From assembly GCA_017541025.1 (NCBI GenBank), contig JAFXZY010000005.1:20666-84665 (forward strand): 64,000 nucleotides of DNA, in the 5' to 3' direction. A model generated the notes under the pieces. That model was not told where the DNA came from. It saw only the letters and a program-made list of their open reading frames with translations, and made no database searches. Below are positions 7,748 to 16,540 of the stretch, one piece after another. The stretch is from Bacteroidaceae bacterium. GTDB taxonomy: Bacteria > Bacteroidota > Bacteroidia > Bacteroidales > Bacteroidaceae. A program made the translations under genes and the position numbers. Within the stretch, counting starts at the first letter, position 1. Every line of letters begins with the position of its first letter.

Positions 7748-8812
7748 ATGAAAAGAGCGTTGTTTATTGACCGTGACGGTACCATATTGGTAGAACCTGC
7801 TGACGAACAGATTGACAGCTTTGAGAAGTTTAAGTTTGTCCCTGGTGTAATAAGCGCACTGAAATTCCTCCGTCAGCATACGGATTATGAATTCGTGATG
7901 GTAAGCAATCAGGATGGACTGGGTACCGACAGCTATCCCGAAAAGGATTTCTGGCCTACTCAGAATCTGATGCTGGACATTCTGAAGGGTGAGGGTGTGG
8001 AGTTTGATGCCATACATATTGACAGAAGTTTCCCTGCCGATAACCTTCCTACCCGTAAACCTGGTACAGGTATGCTCAAACAATATATGACTGGTGAGTA
8101 CGACCTTTCTGCTTCTTGGGTGATTGGCGACCGTGAGACGGATGCTAAACTGTCTCAGAACCTTGGTTGTAAGAGTCTTATCTTAGGCCAAGATATGAAC
8201 TGGCAAAAGATTACAGAACTGCTTTTTGCAGGTGAACGTACTGCAGAGGTGGTACGCACAACCAAGGAGACGGATATAACTGTTCGAATGAACCTTGACG
8301 GAAATGGCAAGAGTGACATTCAGACGGGCCTTGGTTTCTTTGACCACATGCTGGAACAGATTGCCAAACATGGCATGGTTGACTTGTATATCCGTTGTAA
8401 CGGAGATTTGCAGGTAGATGAACATCATACTATAGAAGATACCGCATTGGCCTTGGGTGAATGTATCCTAAAAGCCTTGGGTGACAAGCGTGGCATAGAA
8501 CGCTACGGATACTGTCTGCCTATGGATGATTGCCTGTGTCAGGTGGCACTGGACTTTGGAGGACGTCCCTGGTTGGTTTGGGATGCTGAGTTTAAGAGAG
8601 AAAAAGTGGGTGAGATGCCTACAGAGATGTTCCTGCACTTCTTTAAAAGCTTGTCTGACAGTGCCCGAATGAACCTGAACATTAAGGCTGAGGGTGATAA
8701 TGAACACCATAAGATAGAGGGTATCTTTAAGGCTTTGGCCCGTAGCTTGCGTATGGCAGTAAGAAGAGACGTGAGTCACTTTTATCTGCCTTCCAGCAAA
8801 GGAGTACTGTAA
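7748..8812 (+). CDS. hisB: Bifunctional histidinol-phosphatase / imidazoleglycerol-phosphate dehydratase
   Basis: A fusion of two pathway enzymes. Residues about 1-165 are a HAD-superfamily phosphatase (nucleophile motif FIDRDGTI, then MVSNQDGLG, a lysine in TRKPGTGM and [12 protein letters not shown]) that removes phosphate from histidinol phosphate. Residues about 172-354 are the dehydratase, with [27 protein letters not shown] and the second metal motif EHHKIEG. In E. coli HisB the phosphatase part holds zinc through cysteines in CPH...CDC; here the matching segment is [16 protein letters not shown] with no cysteine, so that zinc site appears to be absent. Fourth gene of the cluster. A run of ATAGGTT repeats begins at its stop codon. 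Confidence 0.96.
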   Translation: MKRALFIDRDGTILVEPADEQIDSFEKFKFVPGVISALKFLRQHTDYEFVMVSNQDGLGTDSYPEKDFWPTQNLMLDILKGEGVEFDAIHIDRSFPADNLPTRKPGTGMLKQYMTGEYDLSASWVIGDRETDAKLSQNLGCKSLILGQDMNWQKITELLFAGERTAEVVRTTKETDITVRMNLDGNGKSDIQTGLGFFDHMLEQIAKHGMVDLYIRCNGDLQVDEHHTIEDTALALGECILKALGDKRGIERYGYCLPMDDCLCQVALDFGGRPWLVWDAEFKREKVGEMPTEMFLHFFKSLSDSARMNLNIKAEGDNEHHKIEGIFKALARSLRMAVRRDVSHFYLPSSKGVL

Positions 8813-8840
8813 TAGGTTATAGGTTATAGGTTATAGGTTA
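8812..8840. repeat. ATAGGTT heptamer, four tandem copies
   Basis: Four exact copies of ATAGGTT in a row fill the start of the hisB-recR gap. Similar TATAGGTTAGAGGTTAGAG text lies at 9501-9527 and GGTTATCGGTTAGGGGTTATCG at 21527-21548. Confidence 0.75.
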
Positions 8841-8879
8841 GAGAATAGAGTGAAGAATTAGATATAGAATTCTAAGAAC

Positions 8880-9497
8880 ATGAACCAGAGCCAACAATAT
8901 CCTTCAACGTTGCTGCAGAAAGCCGTTACTGAGATTAGCCGTCTCCCAGGCATAGGTTCCAGAACGGCATTACGTCTGGCCTTACATCTGCTGAAGCAGG
9001 ATGTTGTGGAGGTTGATGCTTTGGCTGACAGCATAAAGGAGATGCGTCACAACATTGGCTACTGCAAAGTATGCCATAATATCAGCGATACGGATGTGTG
9101 TGAAATCTGTGGCAATGAGTCACGCAACAAGGCTACCGTATGTGTTGTGGAGAATGTTCGTGACGTAATGGCGATAGAGGGAACCCTGCAATATAAAGGT
9201 GTTTACCACGTGCTGGGCGGTGTTATCAGCCCGATGGACGGAATTGGGCCTGCCGATTTGCAGATAGATTCTTTAGTGGAGCGTGTCAACAAGGGTGGAA
9301 TAGAGGAGGTGATTCTGGCATTAAGTCCAACTATGGAAGGTGATACTACCAATTTCTATATCTACAGGAAACTGCAGGACTCTGGTGTGAAGGTAACGGT
9401 TATTGCCAGAGGAGTGGCGCAGAATGATGAATTGCAGTACACTGATGAGGTGACATTAGGCAGAGCTTTAGCTGGGAGAGTTCCTTTTAAAAGTTGA
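8880..9497 (+). CDS. recR: Recombination mediator protein RecR
   Basis: Works with RecO (and RecF) to load RecA at gaps during DNA repair. The 205-residue protein has the expected order: a helix-hairpin-helix region with [17 protein letters not shown] (about residues 20-37), a C4 zinc finger YCKVCHN...CEICGN (about 60-80), and a Toprim domain beginning [15 protein letters not shown], with the acidic [12 protein letters not shown] segment later. It follows hisB by 67 bases made of spacer repeats and could be read from the same transcript. Confidence 0.96.
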   Translation: MNQSQQYPSTLLQKAVTEISRLPGIGSRTALRLALHLLKQDVVEVDALADSIKEMRHNIGYCKVCHNISDTDVCEICGNESRNKATVCVVENVRDVMAIEGTLQYKGVYHVLGGVISPMDGIGPADLQIDSLVERVNKGGIEEVILALSPTMEGDTTNFYIYRKLQDSGVKVTVIARGVAQNDELQYTDEVTLGRALAGRVPFKS

Positions 9498-9500
9498 GAG

Positions 9501-9534
9501 ACTATAGGTTAGAGGTTAGAGAATAGAGTTTAGA
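9501..9534. repeat. Spacer repeat (TATAGGTTAGAG type)
   Basis: Degenerate TAGGTTAGAGGTTAGAGAATAGAG units fill the recR to membrane-protein gap and match the text following the heptamer array at 8836-8851. Confidence 0.5.
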
Positions 9535-9539
9535 GAGAT

Positions 9540-9884
9540 ATGAACAAGAGGAAGATTTGGTTTTTTTTATTCATTGTGATTGAGATGCTGGTGGCGTTGC
9601 TACTGGAGTATTTGACAGATAAGAAAGGACCTCTGTTGGATGGAGTGGGCGATGCACAGTTCCAATATGTATTCAGTTTGGTATGTGCGCTGTCGGCTAT
9701 CGTTGCGGCTTTCCTTGCTATCAAGAAGAAGCAGCTTCATCCTCTTATTAGAATGGCTACCGTGATGAGCGGTGTGAACATGATTCTAATGGATTACTAT
9801 TTCTTCTACGATGCCAACCTTCTTTATTTCCTACCCTTGTTGGCAATAGCATATATGTTTATCTGGCCTGCAACAGAAGATTAA
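9540..9884 (+). CDS. Small membrane protein of unknown function
   Basis: A 114-residue protein with about four hydrophobic segments: residues 6-24 (WFFLFIVIEMLVALLLEYL), 43-62 (YVFSLVCALSAIVAAFLAI), 71-89 and 93-110 (LLYFLPLLAIAYMFIW). Short charged loops such as KKKQLHP lie between them. I do not recognise the family. It lies between recR and a glycosyltransferase on the same strand with 42- and 20-base gaps, so it is probably co-transcribed with them. No catalytic motif is visible. Confidence 0.8.
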   Translation: MNKRKIWFFLFIVIEMLVALLLEYLTDKKGPLLDGVGDAQFQYVFSLVCALSAIVAAFLAIKKKQLHPLIRMATVMSGVNMILMDYYFFYDANLLYFLPLLAIAYMFIWPATED

Positions 9885-9904
9885 GGAGCTGAAAATAATA
9901 AAGA

Positions 9905-10951
9905 ATGAAGTTAAGCGTTATCATAGTCAACTATAATGTAAAGTACCATCTGGAGCAATGCATCAGAAGTGTACAGAAGGCTTCTGAGGGTATGAACGCT
10001 GATATCTGGGTGGTGGATAACGCTTCGTCGGACGGAAGTGTAGGTTATCTGCAACCCCTCTTCCCGGATGTTCATTTTTTCTGTAATACAGAGAACGTTG
10101 GATATTCCAAAGCCAATAATCAGGCTATTCGTGAAAGCAAGGGTGAATATGTATTGTTGCTGAACCCCGATACTATTGTCGCGGAAGATACGCTGAAGGG
10201 CTGTGTTGATTTCTTAGATGCTCATCCCAAAGTCGGGGCAACAGGTGTGAGGATGCTGAATGCTGACGGAACTTTTGCTCCCGAGAGCAGACGTGGCTTG
10301 CCTACACCCTTTACCAGTTTCTGTAAAATGACAGGACTTTCGGCTCTTTTCCCTATGAGCAGGACCTTTGGCAAGTACTACATGAAGTATCTGGATGCAG
10401 ATGAGGCCAATCCCATAGAAGTGATATCAGGAGCTTTTAATATGCTCAGACGAAAGGCCTTGGATGAGGTTGGACTTCTGGATGAGAAGTTCTTTATGTA
10501 TGGCGAGGATATAGATCTCAGCTATCGTATGCTCTTAGGAGGATGGCAGAATTATTATATACCTTATAATATATTGCATTACAAGGGGGAAAGTACCCAG
10601 AAGAGCAGTTTCCGTTATGTGCATGTATTCTATAATGCCATGCTCATCTTTTTCAACAAACACTTTGGAAAGAAATATTACTTGATAGGATACCTTATCC
10701 AACTGGCAGTTGTTTTCCGAGCCTTGTTGGATATGCTTATCAGGCTATTAGACAGAATACTTCCGGAAAGGAAGCCGGCAGAGATACCATATATGCGTTT
10801 CGATTTGCGGAAAACCTCGGTTACTGATATGCTTTCTGCCTTACGTAATCAGGAGGTTAACAAGAAGAAAAAGCGTTCAATGGTGGAAACCGTATCATTT
10901 GACGGTACCATGCTGATAAGACATAACCAAGTATTACCACTAAATGACTGA
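9905..10951 (+). CDS. Family 2 glycosyltransferase, rhamnosyltransferase-like
   Basis: An inverting GT-A glycosyltransferase, probably acting at the inner face of the membrane on a surface glycan. Motifs: SVIIVNYNVKYHLEQCI at the start, VVDNASSDGS near residue 38, NVGYSKANNQAI, the nucleotide-sugar motif LLLNPDT near residue 84, and the acceptor-side acid in FFMYGEDIDLSYR near residue 200. The C-terminal region (about 258-285) is hydrophobic and followed by a basic stretch, suggesting membrane association. This pattern is that of WbbL/RfbF-like rhamnosyltransferases; donor and acceptor are not determined. The acetyltransferase gene starts 3 bases after its stop. Confidence 0.88.
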   Translation: MKLSVIIVNYNVKYHLEQCIRSVQKASEGMNADIWVVDNASSDGSVGYLQPLFPDVHFFCNTENVGYSKANNQAIRESKGEYVLLLNPDTIVAEDTLKGCVDFLDAHPKVGATGVRMLNADGTFAPESRRGLPTPFTSFCKMTGLSALFPMSRTFGKYYMKYLDADEANPIEVISGAFNMLRRKALDEVGLLDEKFFMYGEDIDLSYRMLLGGWQNYYIPYNILHYKGESTQKSSFRYVHVFYNAMLIFFNKHFGKKYYLIGYLIQLAVVFRALLDMLIRLLDRILPERKPAEIPYMRFDLRKTSVTDMLSALRNQEVNKKKKRSMVETVSFDGTMLIRHNQVLPLND

Positions 10952-10954
10952 GCT

Positions 10955-11470
10955 ATGCTGAGTGGAAAGAGAATAATGTTACGTGCTGCAGAACCGGAGG
11001 ATTTAGATTTGATGTATCTGGTTGAGAATGATACAGCCTTGTGGACTGTAGGAAGTTCTAATGTTCCTTACTCCAGATATGCCTTACGCCAGTTTATTGA
11101 GCAGACAAGTAACGATATTAACTCAGACGGGCAAGTTAGACTGGTGATAGCACTTAACGAGAACCGTAATGCGATAGGCTTTGTTGATCTGCAGAATTAC
11201 GATGTAAGACACAGACGGGCAGAGGTTGGTATTGTTCTTCTTCCTGAATGGCAACATCAGGGGTATGCAAATGAGGTACTTGGGATTCTGACCATATATG
11301 CCTCGAAACATTTGTATATTCACCAACTTTATGCAATAGTCTCTGTAGGTAATGCGGCAGCTCAGTCTTTATTTAACAATGCAGGGTATAAAAAAACTGC
11401 CACCCTTCAGCATTGGCTTTTCAACGGTGAAGAGTGGCAGGATGCTATGGTGTATCAGAAAATCCTTTAG
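10955..11470 (+). CDS. GNAT-family N-acetyltransferase (RimJ/RimL-like)
   Basis: A 171-residue acetyl-CoA-dependent acetyltransferase. The GNAT core is visible: N-terminal LRAAEPEDLDLMYLVEND, a beta4 strand AIGFVDLQNYD, AEVGIVLLPEWQHQGYANEVL (the Q-x-x-G-x-A type acetyl-CoA loop near residue 92) and the C-terminal VSVGNAAAQSLFNNAGY typical of RimJ/RimL relatives. The target could be a protein N-terminus, an amino sugar or a small molecule. It is the last gene of the plus-strand run and its stop codon overlaps that of the convergent pheS gene by four bases (TTAG at 11467-11470). Confidence 0.85.
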   Translation: MLSGKRIMLRAAEPEDLDLMYLVENDTALWTVGSSNVPYSRYALRQFIEQTSNDINSDGQVRLVIALNENRNAIGFVDLQNYDVRHRRAEVGIVLLPEWQHQGYANEVLGILTIYASKHLYIHQLYAIVSVGNAAAQSLFNNAGYKKTATLQHWLFNGEEWQDAMVYQKIL

Positions 11471-12486
11471 TTGGCGCTGGTAAACTCATCGAGGAATCTG
11501 ATATCATTCTCGCTGAACATACGCAAATCCTTAACCTGATATTTTAGGTTAGCAATACGTTCTATACCCATACCGAAGGCGTAGCCTGTATAAACGCTGC
11601 TGTCAATACCGTTTGCTTCCAAGACTGCGGGGTCAACCATTCCGCAGCCAAGAATCTCGAGCCAGCCAGAACCCTTACACATAGAGCAACCTTTACCACC
11701 GCAGATAGTACAACTGACGTCCATCTCAGCTGAAGGCTCCGTAAAGGGGAAGTAGCTGGGACGCAGGCGAATCTTGGTGTCGGGACCGAAAAGCTCCTGA
11801 GCAAAGAGCAGAAGAACCTGTTTGAGGTCTGTGAAGCTGACATTCTTATCGATATACAAACCTTCTATCTGATGGAAGAAGCAGTGTGCACGGGCACTCA
11901 CAGCTTCGTTACGATAAACACGGCCAGGGCACAAAATGCGGATTGGCGGCTGAGTTTTCTCCATAACACGAGACTGTACGCTGCTGGTGTGGCTGCGCAG
12001 AATGATGTCAGGATGTGATTCGACGAAGAATGTATCCTGCATATCACGAGCAGGATGATCATCGGCAAAGTTCAGGCTACTATATACGTGCCAGTCATCC
12101 TCCACCTCGGGACCTTCTGCCAAGGTAAAGCCCAAACGGCTGAAGATATCTACAATCTCGTTCTTAACAATGGTCAACGGATGACGTGTACCCAATGAAA
12201 TGGGGTAGGGCGTTCTGGTAAGGTCTATGGAAGATCCGGCATTCTGCTGAACTTCGGCGGCTTCCTTAAGTTCGTTAATCTTGTCCTGAATGGCTGTTTT
12301 CAGCACATTCAACTTCTGCCCGATCTCACGTTTCTGTTCTGCGGGAACATTGCGGAAATCGTTCATGAGGGCGGTTAACTCTCCTTTTTTACCAAGATAT
12401 TTAATTCGCAGAGCTTCTGCCTCATCAGCATTCTTAGCAACTAATGATGCTACCTCCGACATCAATTTTTCTATCTTTTCTGTCAT
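11467..12486 (-). CDS. pheS: Phenylalanine-tRNA ligase alpha subunit
   Basis: Catalytic subunit of the alpha2-beta2 class II synthetase that charges tRNA-Phe. An N-terminal coiled coil (about 1-85) is followed by the class II core: motif 1 region LGTRHPLTIVKNEIVDIF, motif 2 region HTSSVQSRVME...RVYRNEAVSARAHCFFHQIEG, and motif 3 in YAFGMGIERIANLKY. A CTICGGKGCSMCKGSGW segment near residue 265 carries four cysteines, seen in several bacterial PheS. Length 339 is normal. The beta-subunit gene is not next to it here. A -7 box lies at 12516-12523. Confidence 0.96.
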   Translation of the reverse strand: MTEKIEKLMSEVASLVAKNADEAEALRIKYLGKKGELTALMNDFRNVPAEQKREIGQKLNVLKTAIQDKINELKEAAEVQQNAGSSIDLTRTPYPISLGTRHPLTIVKNEIVDIFSRLGFTLAEGPEVEDDWHVYSSLNFADDHPARDMQDTFFVESHPDIILRSHTSSVQSRVMEKTQPPIRILCPGRVYRNEAVSARAHCFFHQIEGLYIDKNVSFTDLKQVLLLFAQELFGPDTKIRLRPSYFPFTEPSAEMDVSCTICGGKGCSMCKGSGWLEILGCGMVDPAVLEANGIDSSVYTGYAFGMGIERIANLKYQVKDLRMFSENDIRFLDEFTSAN

Positions 12487-12515
12487 AATTACTTTCCTTT
12501 TCTGAAAATTCCATG

Positions 12516-12523
12516 CAAAGGTA
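12516..12523 (-). promoter_or_regulatory. -7 box of pheS
   Basis: Minus strand TACCTTTG, a full TAnnTTTG match, 30 bases ahead of the pheS ATG. No clear -33 TTTG is visible. Confidence 0.5.
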
Positions 12524-12567
12524 CATAATAATTATGGAAAAGTGAAGGTAATGTGAAAAAATAAGTG

Positions 12568-12575
12568 TACTTTTG
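12568..12575 (+). promoter_or_regulatory. -7 box of the DUF4348-like lipoprotein gene
   Basis: TACTTTTG matches TAnnTTTG and lies 28 bases before the ATG at 12603. The -33 element is not clear. Confidence 0.45.
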
Positions 12576-12602
12576 TGCAATTTTTAGACATGTGTCTTTA
12601 AG

Positions 12603-13457
12603 ATGAACAGAATAGTTAAGGTAATATTACCTTTGTTTGGTGTGATTACGCTCTTTTCATGCAGTTATGGAAGGAATTCAGAGTCTTCAATGGAGTCCGA
12701 TTCTACGTCAGTAGAAATATCTGTTGATCCTGACACACTAAGTGATGTTGACGAGGAAATAGAGGAAGCAGATGTGTCTGACAGGTTAGACACCTCTTTT
12801 GACGACTTTTTGTTTGCTTTTACCCACAGCGACCGCCTGCAAAGTAAACGAATAGTCTGGCCGCTTGCCTATACGGATGCAGACGGTGAAACAAAGAAAA
12901 TCAGTTCTCTAAATTGCGTATCGGAATTCCGTTTCCTTAAAGGTGATTCCTATACTGTAATGTATGGCGACAGAAAACAGATTGAGATGCAGAAATCTGA
13001 TTCCCAGGACTCTATGGTTATTGTGGAACGTATCGACCTCACGGATGAAAAACTTCGTTCCTTTGAATTCAGGCTATTGGCAGGAAAGTGGAAGTTGACC
13101 TCTATGCGTGATATAGTATTCCATGAGAGTGACATCTATGACTTCCTTACTTTCTATGCCCGTTTCTGTTCGGATACCCTGTATCAGCAGGCTCATGTGG
13201 AACAGCCTCTGAGAGTAATGGTGCTTGACCCCGAAGAAGATGATACCTACATAGAAGGAACCATAAATGCCGAGCAATGGAGGTCCTTCTGTCCTGATGT
13301 TCCTCAAGGCATCATTTCCAACATCCGGTATGGAGTTCAGATATATAACTCAAGGCAGATGATCTTACAGAAGTCTGGTTCTTCAAACGGTCTTCAAGAG
13401 TTATTCTTCTTTACAAAAGAAGATAATGAGTGGTATCTGGTAAGGTATGAAAATTGA
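12603..13457 (+). CDS. Lipoprotein, probable DUF4348 family
   Basis: A 284-residue exported lipoprotein with signal peptide and lipobox LFSC (lipidated Cys near residue 20), then an acidic, serine-rich linker (residues about 24-60). The folded part begins FDDFLFAFTHSDRLQSKRIVWPL near residue 66, which resembles the start of the Bacteroidetes DUF4348 domain, and ends with a beta-rich region. No enzymatic motif is seen. Lipoproteins with this linker type are usually anchored in the cell envelope, but the side of the membrane cannot be told. It stands alone between pheS and murB. Confidence 0.7.
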   Translation: MNRIVKVILPLFGVITLFSCSYGRNSESSMESDSTSVEISVDPDTLSDVDEEIEEADVSDRLDTSFDDFLFAFTHSDRLQSKRIVWPLAYTDADGETKKISSLNCVSEFRFLKGDSYTVMYGDRKQIEMQKSDSQDSMVIVERIDLTDEKLRSFEFRLLAGKWKLTSMRDIVFHESDIYDFLTFYARFCSDTLYQQAHVEQPLRVMVLDPEEDDTYIEGTINAEQWRSFCPDVPQGIISNIRYGVQIYNSRQMILQKSGSSNGLQELFFFTKEDNEWYLVRYEN

Positions 13458-13462
13458 TTGGG

Positions 13463-13522
13463 AGTGAAAAGTGAAAAATTAAAAGGAAAAAAATGGTTAA
13501 CGTTATCGTTAACGTTATCGTT
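13463..13522. repeat. Composite spacer repeat (GTGAAAAGTGAAAAA plus GTTAACGTTATCG)
   Basis: Two spacer repeat types sit side by side before murB: AGTGAAAAGTGAAAAATTAAAAG (13463-13485) and two GTTAACGTTATCG units (13495-13522), the latter being the reverse form of the block at 5315-5341. Confidence 0.65.
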
Positions 13523-13530
13523 TTAAAAAT

Positions 13531-14571
13531 ATGGAAATTCTTAAGAATTGTTCATTAAAGGAATACAATACATTTGGCATTGATGCTACTGCTAATATTC
13601 TGGTGAAATATAGTAGTGAGGAGGAACTGTTGATTTTCTTGGAACAATATCACCGAGAAATGAGCCGCCTGCCTCTTTTGCATATCGGCGGTGGCAGTAA
13701 TCTTCTTTTCTTGTCTGACTTCCCGGGTGTAATCCTTTTCTCAGAGATAAAAGATATTACTATTTTGTCTGAAGATGAAGACTCCGTACTTATAAGTGTT
13801 GGTGCCGGTATTACGCATGACGATTTTGTTGTTTATGCCATTCAACATGGTTGGTACGGTTTAGAGAATCTTTCTCTTATTCCAGGTCAGGTTGGCTCTT
13901 CGGCAGTTCAGAATATAGGAGCTTACGGCGTTGAAGTGGGCGATTTGATTCAGACAGTCCATACAATATCCCTGGAGGATGGTAGCAGCAAAGTCTGGAA
14001 TCACGCGGAACTTTCTTATTCATATCGGCACAGTATTTTCAAGGACGAGGGTTACAGAGGTAAATATGCAATCTGTCATGTGGTATTCCAACTGAAGAAA
14101 CACTTCACCCCTTGTCTTCATTACGGTGGTTTACTGGCATCTGTACAGGCTAAGCAGATACTGCCAGAAAACTTTTCTGCCGAGCAGTTACGCGATATTA
14201 TCATTGAGACCCGCCAGAAGAAACTCCCAGACCCTAAAGTCACAGGAAATGCAGGAAGTTTCTTTATGAATCCCATAGTTGGTCTGGATGTTTTTCACCG
14301 GATACAAGAGCAATATCCCAATGTCCCTTTCTACGAGGTTGATACCAATCATGTGAAGGTGCCTGCAGGATGGATGATAGAACAATGCGGCTGGAAAGGT
14401 AAAGCTGTAGGTCCTGCTGCTGTTCATGACAAGCAGGCTCTGGTGCTGCTAAACAAAGGCGGTGCTACGGGGAATGATATCCTTATATTATGCAGAGCCG
14501 TACAGCAATCTGTTTTTGAGAGATTCGGTATTCTGTTATCTCCTGAAGTAAACTTTATTGGCGAGGTATGA
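13531..14571 (+). CDS. murB: UDP-N-acetylenolpyruvoylglucosamine reductase
   Basis: FAD-dependent reductase that makes UDP-N-acetylmuramic acid, the second committed step of peptidoglycan synthesis. Length 346 and sequence fit type I MurB as in E. coli. FAD-binding segments: LLHIGGGSNLLF near residue 48, LSLIPGQVGSSAVQNIGAYG near 113, and SYSYRHSIFKDEG near 155. The catalytic serine lies in GNAGSFFMNP near residue 241 and the catalytic glutamate in LLSPEVNFIG close to the C-terminus. The next gene overlaps by four bases (ATGA at 14568-14571), indicating translational coupling. Confidence 0.97.
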   Translation: MEILKNCSLKEYNTFGIDATANILVKYSSEEELLIFLEQYHREMSRLPLLHIGGGSNLLFLSDFPGVILFSEIKDITILSEDEDSVLISVGAGITHDDFVVYAIQHGWYGLENLSLIPGQVGSSAVQNIGAYGVEVGDLIQTVHTISLEDGSSKVWNHAELSYSYRHSIFKDEGYRGKYAICHVVFQLKKHFTPCLHYGGLLASVQAKQILPENFSAEQLRDIIIETRQKKLPDPKVTGNAGSFFMNPIVGLDVFHRIQEQYPNVPFYEVDTNHVKVPAGWMIEQCGWKGKAVGPAAVHDKQALVLLNKGGATGNDILILCRAVQQSVFERFGILLSPEVNFIGEV

Positions 14572-15332
14572 AGATAACATTTTTAGGCACGGGAACCAGT
14601 TGCGGTATTCCTCAGATGGGATGTCATTGTACTGTTTGTACAAGCAGAGACCCTAAGGATAAAAGGTTGCGCTGTTCTGCTCTGGTTCAGGACGATAAGA
14701 CTAATTTACTAGTTGACTGTAGTCCTGATTTCCGTGAACAGATGTTACGTATTGATTTCTGCGAGCAAATAGATGCTCTTCTTGTAACGCACGAACATTA
14801 CGACCATGTAGGTGGAATAGATGATTTGCGTCCTTTTACCTACTTACATGATTTACCCATCTATGCCGATGCTTATTCTTGCAAACATCTTCGTGAACGT
14901 TTGCCTTATTGTTTTGTGGAGAACAAATATCCCGGTGTGCCCCGGCTTCAACTTTGTGAGATGAAAGAGGGGGATAAGGTGATGTTTGGCAATATTCCCG
15001 TTACAGCTCTACAGGTAATTCACGGCAAGTTGCCAATACTTGGTTTCAGAATAGGAGATTTAGGGTATATAACAGATATGACCGGCATAACACCGCGTAG
15101 TATGGAACTGTTGAATGGAATAAAAATGCTGGTGGTAAACGGGTTGCGACACGAACCACATGCTACCCACCAGACAGTAGAAGATGCTATTGCATTTTCC
15201 AGAAGTCTGTCACCAGATATTCCTACATATCTTATCCACATGAGCCATCATCTGGGGCTTCACGCTGTAGAAGATGCTTTTTTGCCAGAAAACATTCATC
15301 TGGCTTATGATGGTCTTGTTTTAGAATTCTAA
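14568..15332 (+). CDS. Metallo-beta-lactamase-fold hydrolase, PhnP-like
   Basis: A 254-residue cytoplasmic metallohydrolase. It opens with FLGTGTSCGIPQMGCHCTVC, the cysteine-rich start typical of PhnP-like phosphodiesterases, and carries the metal motif THEHYDHVGG (H-x-H-x-D-H) near residue 75 plus a later HMSHHLGLH histidine cluster near 225. PhnP cleaves phosphoribosyl cyclic phosphate, but members without neighbouring phn genes, as here, may act on other cyclic phosphates or nucleotides. It is coupled to murB by a four-base overlap and its stop abuts the stop of the convergent gene at 15333 with no spacer or terminator. Confidence 0.85.
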   Translation: MKITFLGTGTSCGIPQMGCHCTVCTSRDPKDKRLRCSALVQDDKTNLLVDCSPDFREQMLRIDFCEQIDALLVTHEHYDHVGGIDDLRPFTYLHDLPIYADAYSCKHLRERLPYCFVENKYPGVPRLQLCEMKEGDKVMFGNIPVTALQVIHGKLPILGFRIGDLGYITDMTGITPRSMELLNGIKMLVVNGLRHEPHATHQTVEDAIAFSRSLSPDIPTYLIHMSHHLGLHAVEDAFLPENIHLAYDGLVLEF

Positions 15333-16517
15333 TCACCACTTCTTAATTAAGAAGTTGGGGTTGACCCTAAGGTAAATTCCAAAGTTGAAATTCAGTTCAC
15401 TGTGTTTAGGAAGCCAAGTCTGGTAGGCTTCTGCCTGAGCACCTACCACATAATGTTTGGCTATGACGTAATGATAGCTGACTCTTGCAGAAATGGTGTT
15501 GTTCCCGTCAAAGTCAGTTTGGTCTATCTGACTAACAGTATTATATAATGGATTTCCGTACAGGCTTATAAAATGCTTAGGTGCATACAGATAGTTTGCT
15601 TTTATACCAAGATGGTTCCACAGATTAAGATTCACGCCGGTATGCAAGGCAAGCCCTGACTTAAAGGGCCACAGTTCACCACTTTGCTGATAAGCTGCCA
15701 GCATATTCACTTCTGCTCCCAAGTGCTTCAGGGCCTTGCGGTTGGCATTCCACTTCATTCCTACTCCCACGCCAGCATTACAGATAGTCTGAACGCCACG
15801 CATGGCAATATTCTGCTCTCCGCCTCTGTGTTGGATAACTAATTGTACAGGAGAAAACCAATTAATCTTTTTTCCTGGCTTGTTGTATTTAATCATCCAG
15901 TTCATTCCTACGGTGAAGGCTTCCTGATGCGTGTCCAGTTCAAAGATGTAACTTTGCCAGTTCAACCAAATGTCTGCATGAAGATGTGGCCTGTCCCATA
16001 ACAACTGAACACCCATCTCGGGATCTTGGGAGATATTTAGCTCTGGATTAAAAAGCGGCTCAATCAGTTGGTGGTTCTGACCTCCGTATATATCTCCCAA
16101 AACGATTGTCAGGTATTTGAATTGAGCTTTAGCCCTAACCCATGGAAGAAGATGGGCACCTGACTGATATTGGTTGCCTTTCCAAGTGCCTATATCGTGA
16201 TAGGCGTAGCATGGGTATTTGTTGGCACCATTAAAGATGAGAGCATGCAGACCCACCTCCAAACCAATCTGCTTGATAGGATTGAAAGTGAGTTTGGGTT
16301 GTATCCATAAGCCTGGAAGAGAATATCCTTTTACTAGTTTTCCGCTATACTCATTATCGTGGAAGAAGCTTAGATTGTCAATCTCAACGCGTAATGCCTT
16401 AATGTCTGTGCTGTCGATACGGTATTCAGAGGTTGCCAGTTCATCCCACATCTCTTGCGCCATACTGTTATAACAAGCACATGATAAGGAAAGTATAAAG
16501 AACAGATATCTACCCAT
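15333..16517 (-). CDS. Predicted outer-membrane beta-barrel protein
   Basis: Exported protein of 394 residues with signal peptide (LFFILSLSCACYNSMAQ). The mature part has alternating amphipathic strands rich in Tyr, Trp and His (for example GLEVGLHALIFNGANKY, GVGVGMKWNANRK, HYVVGAQAEAYQTWLPK) and ends NFGIYLRVNPNFLIKKW, as expected for an outer-membrane barrel ending in an aromatic residue. I do not recognise the family. The ATG at 16517 is preferred over an in-frame GTG at 16523, because the bases before it belong to a spacer repeat. It is the last gene of the long minus-strand run that begins with hisH. Confidence 0.7.
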   Translation of the reverse strand: MGRYLFFILSLSCACYNSMAQEMWDELATSEYRIDSTDIKALRVEIDNLSFFHDNEYSGKLVKGYSLPGLWIQPKLTFNPIKQIGLEVGLHALIFNGANKYPCYAYHDIGTWKGNQYQSGAHLLPWVRAKAQFKYLTIVLGDIYGGQNHQLIEPLFNPELNISQDPEMGVQLLWDRPHLHADIWLNWQSYIFELDTHQEAFTVGMNWMIKYNKPGKKINWFSPVQLVIQHRGGEQNIAMRGVQTICNAGVGVGMKWNANRKALKHLGAEVNMLAAYQQSGELWPFKSGLALHTGVNLNLWNHLGIKANYLYAPKHFISLYGNPLYNTVSQIDQTDFDGNNTISARVSYHYVIAKHYVVGAQAEAYQTWLPKHSELNFNFGIYLRVNPNFLIKKW

Positions 16518-16540
16518 TTTCACTTTTTATTTTTCACTTC
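16517..16540. repeat. Spacer repeat (GTGAAAAATAAAAAGTGAAAA type)
   Basis: On the minus strand the junction between the DedA stop and the barrel-protein start is made of GTGAAAAATAAAAAGTGAAAA units, the same type as 13463-13485. Confidence 0.5.

Noticed and set aside
8812-8840. CRISPR-like repeat
   Set aside because: It is a short heptamer tandem with no spacers and no cas genes in the window.
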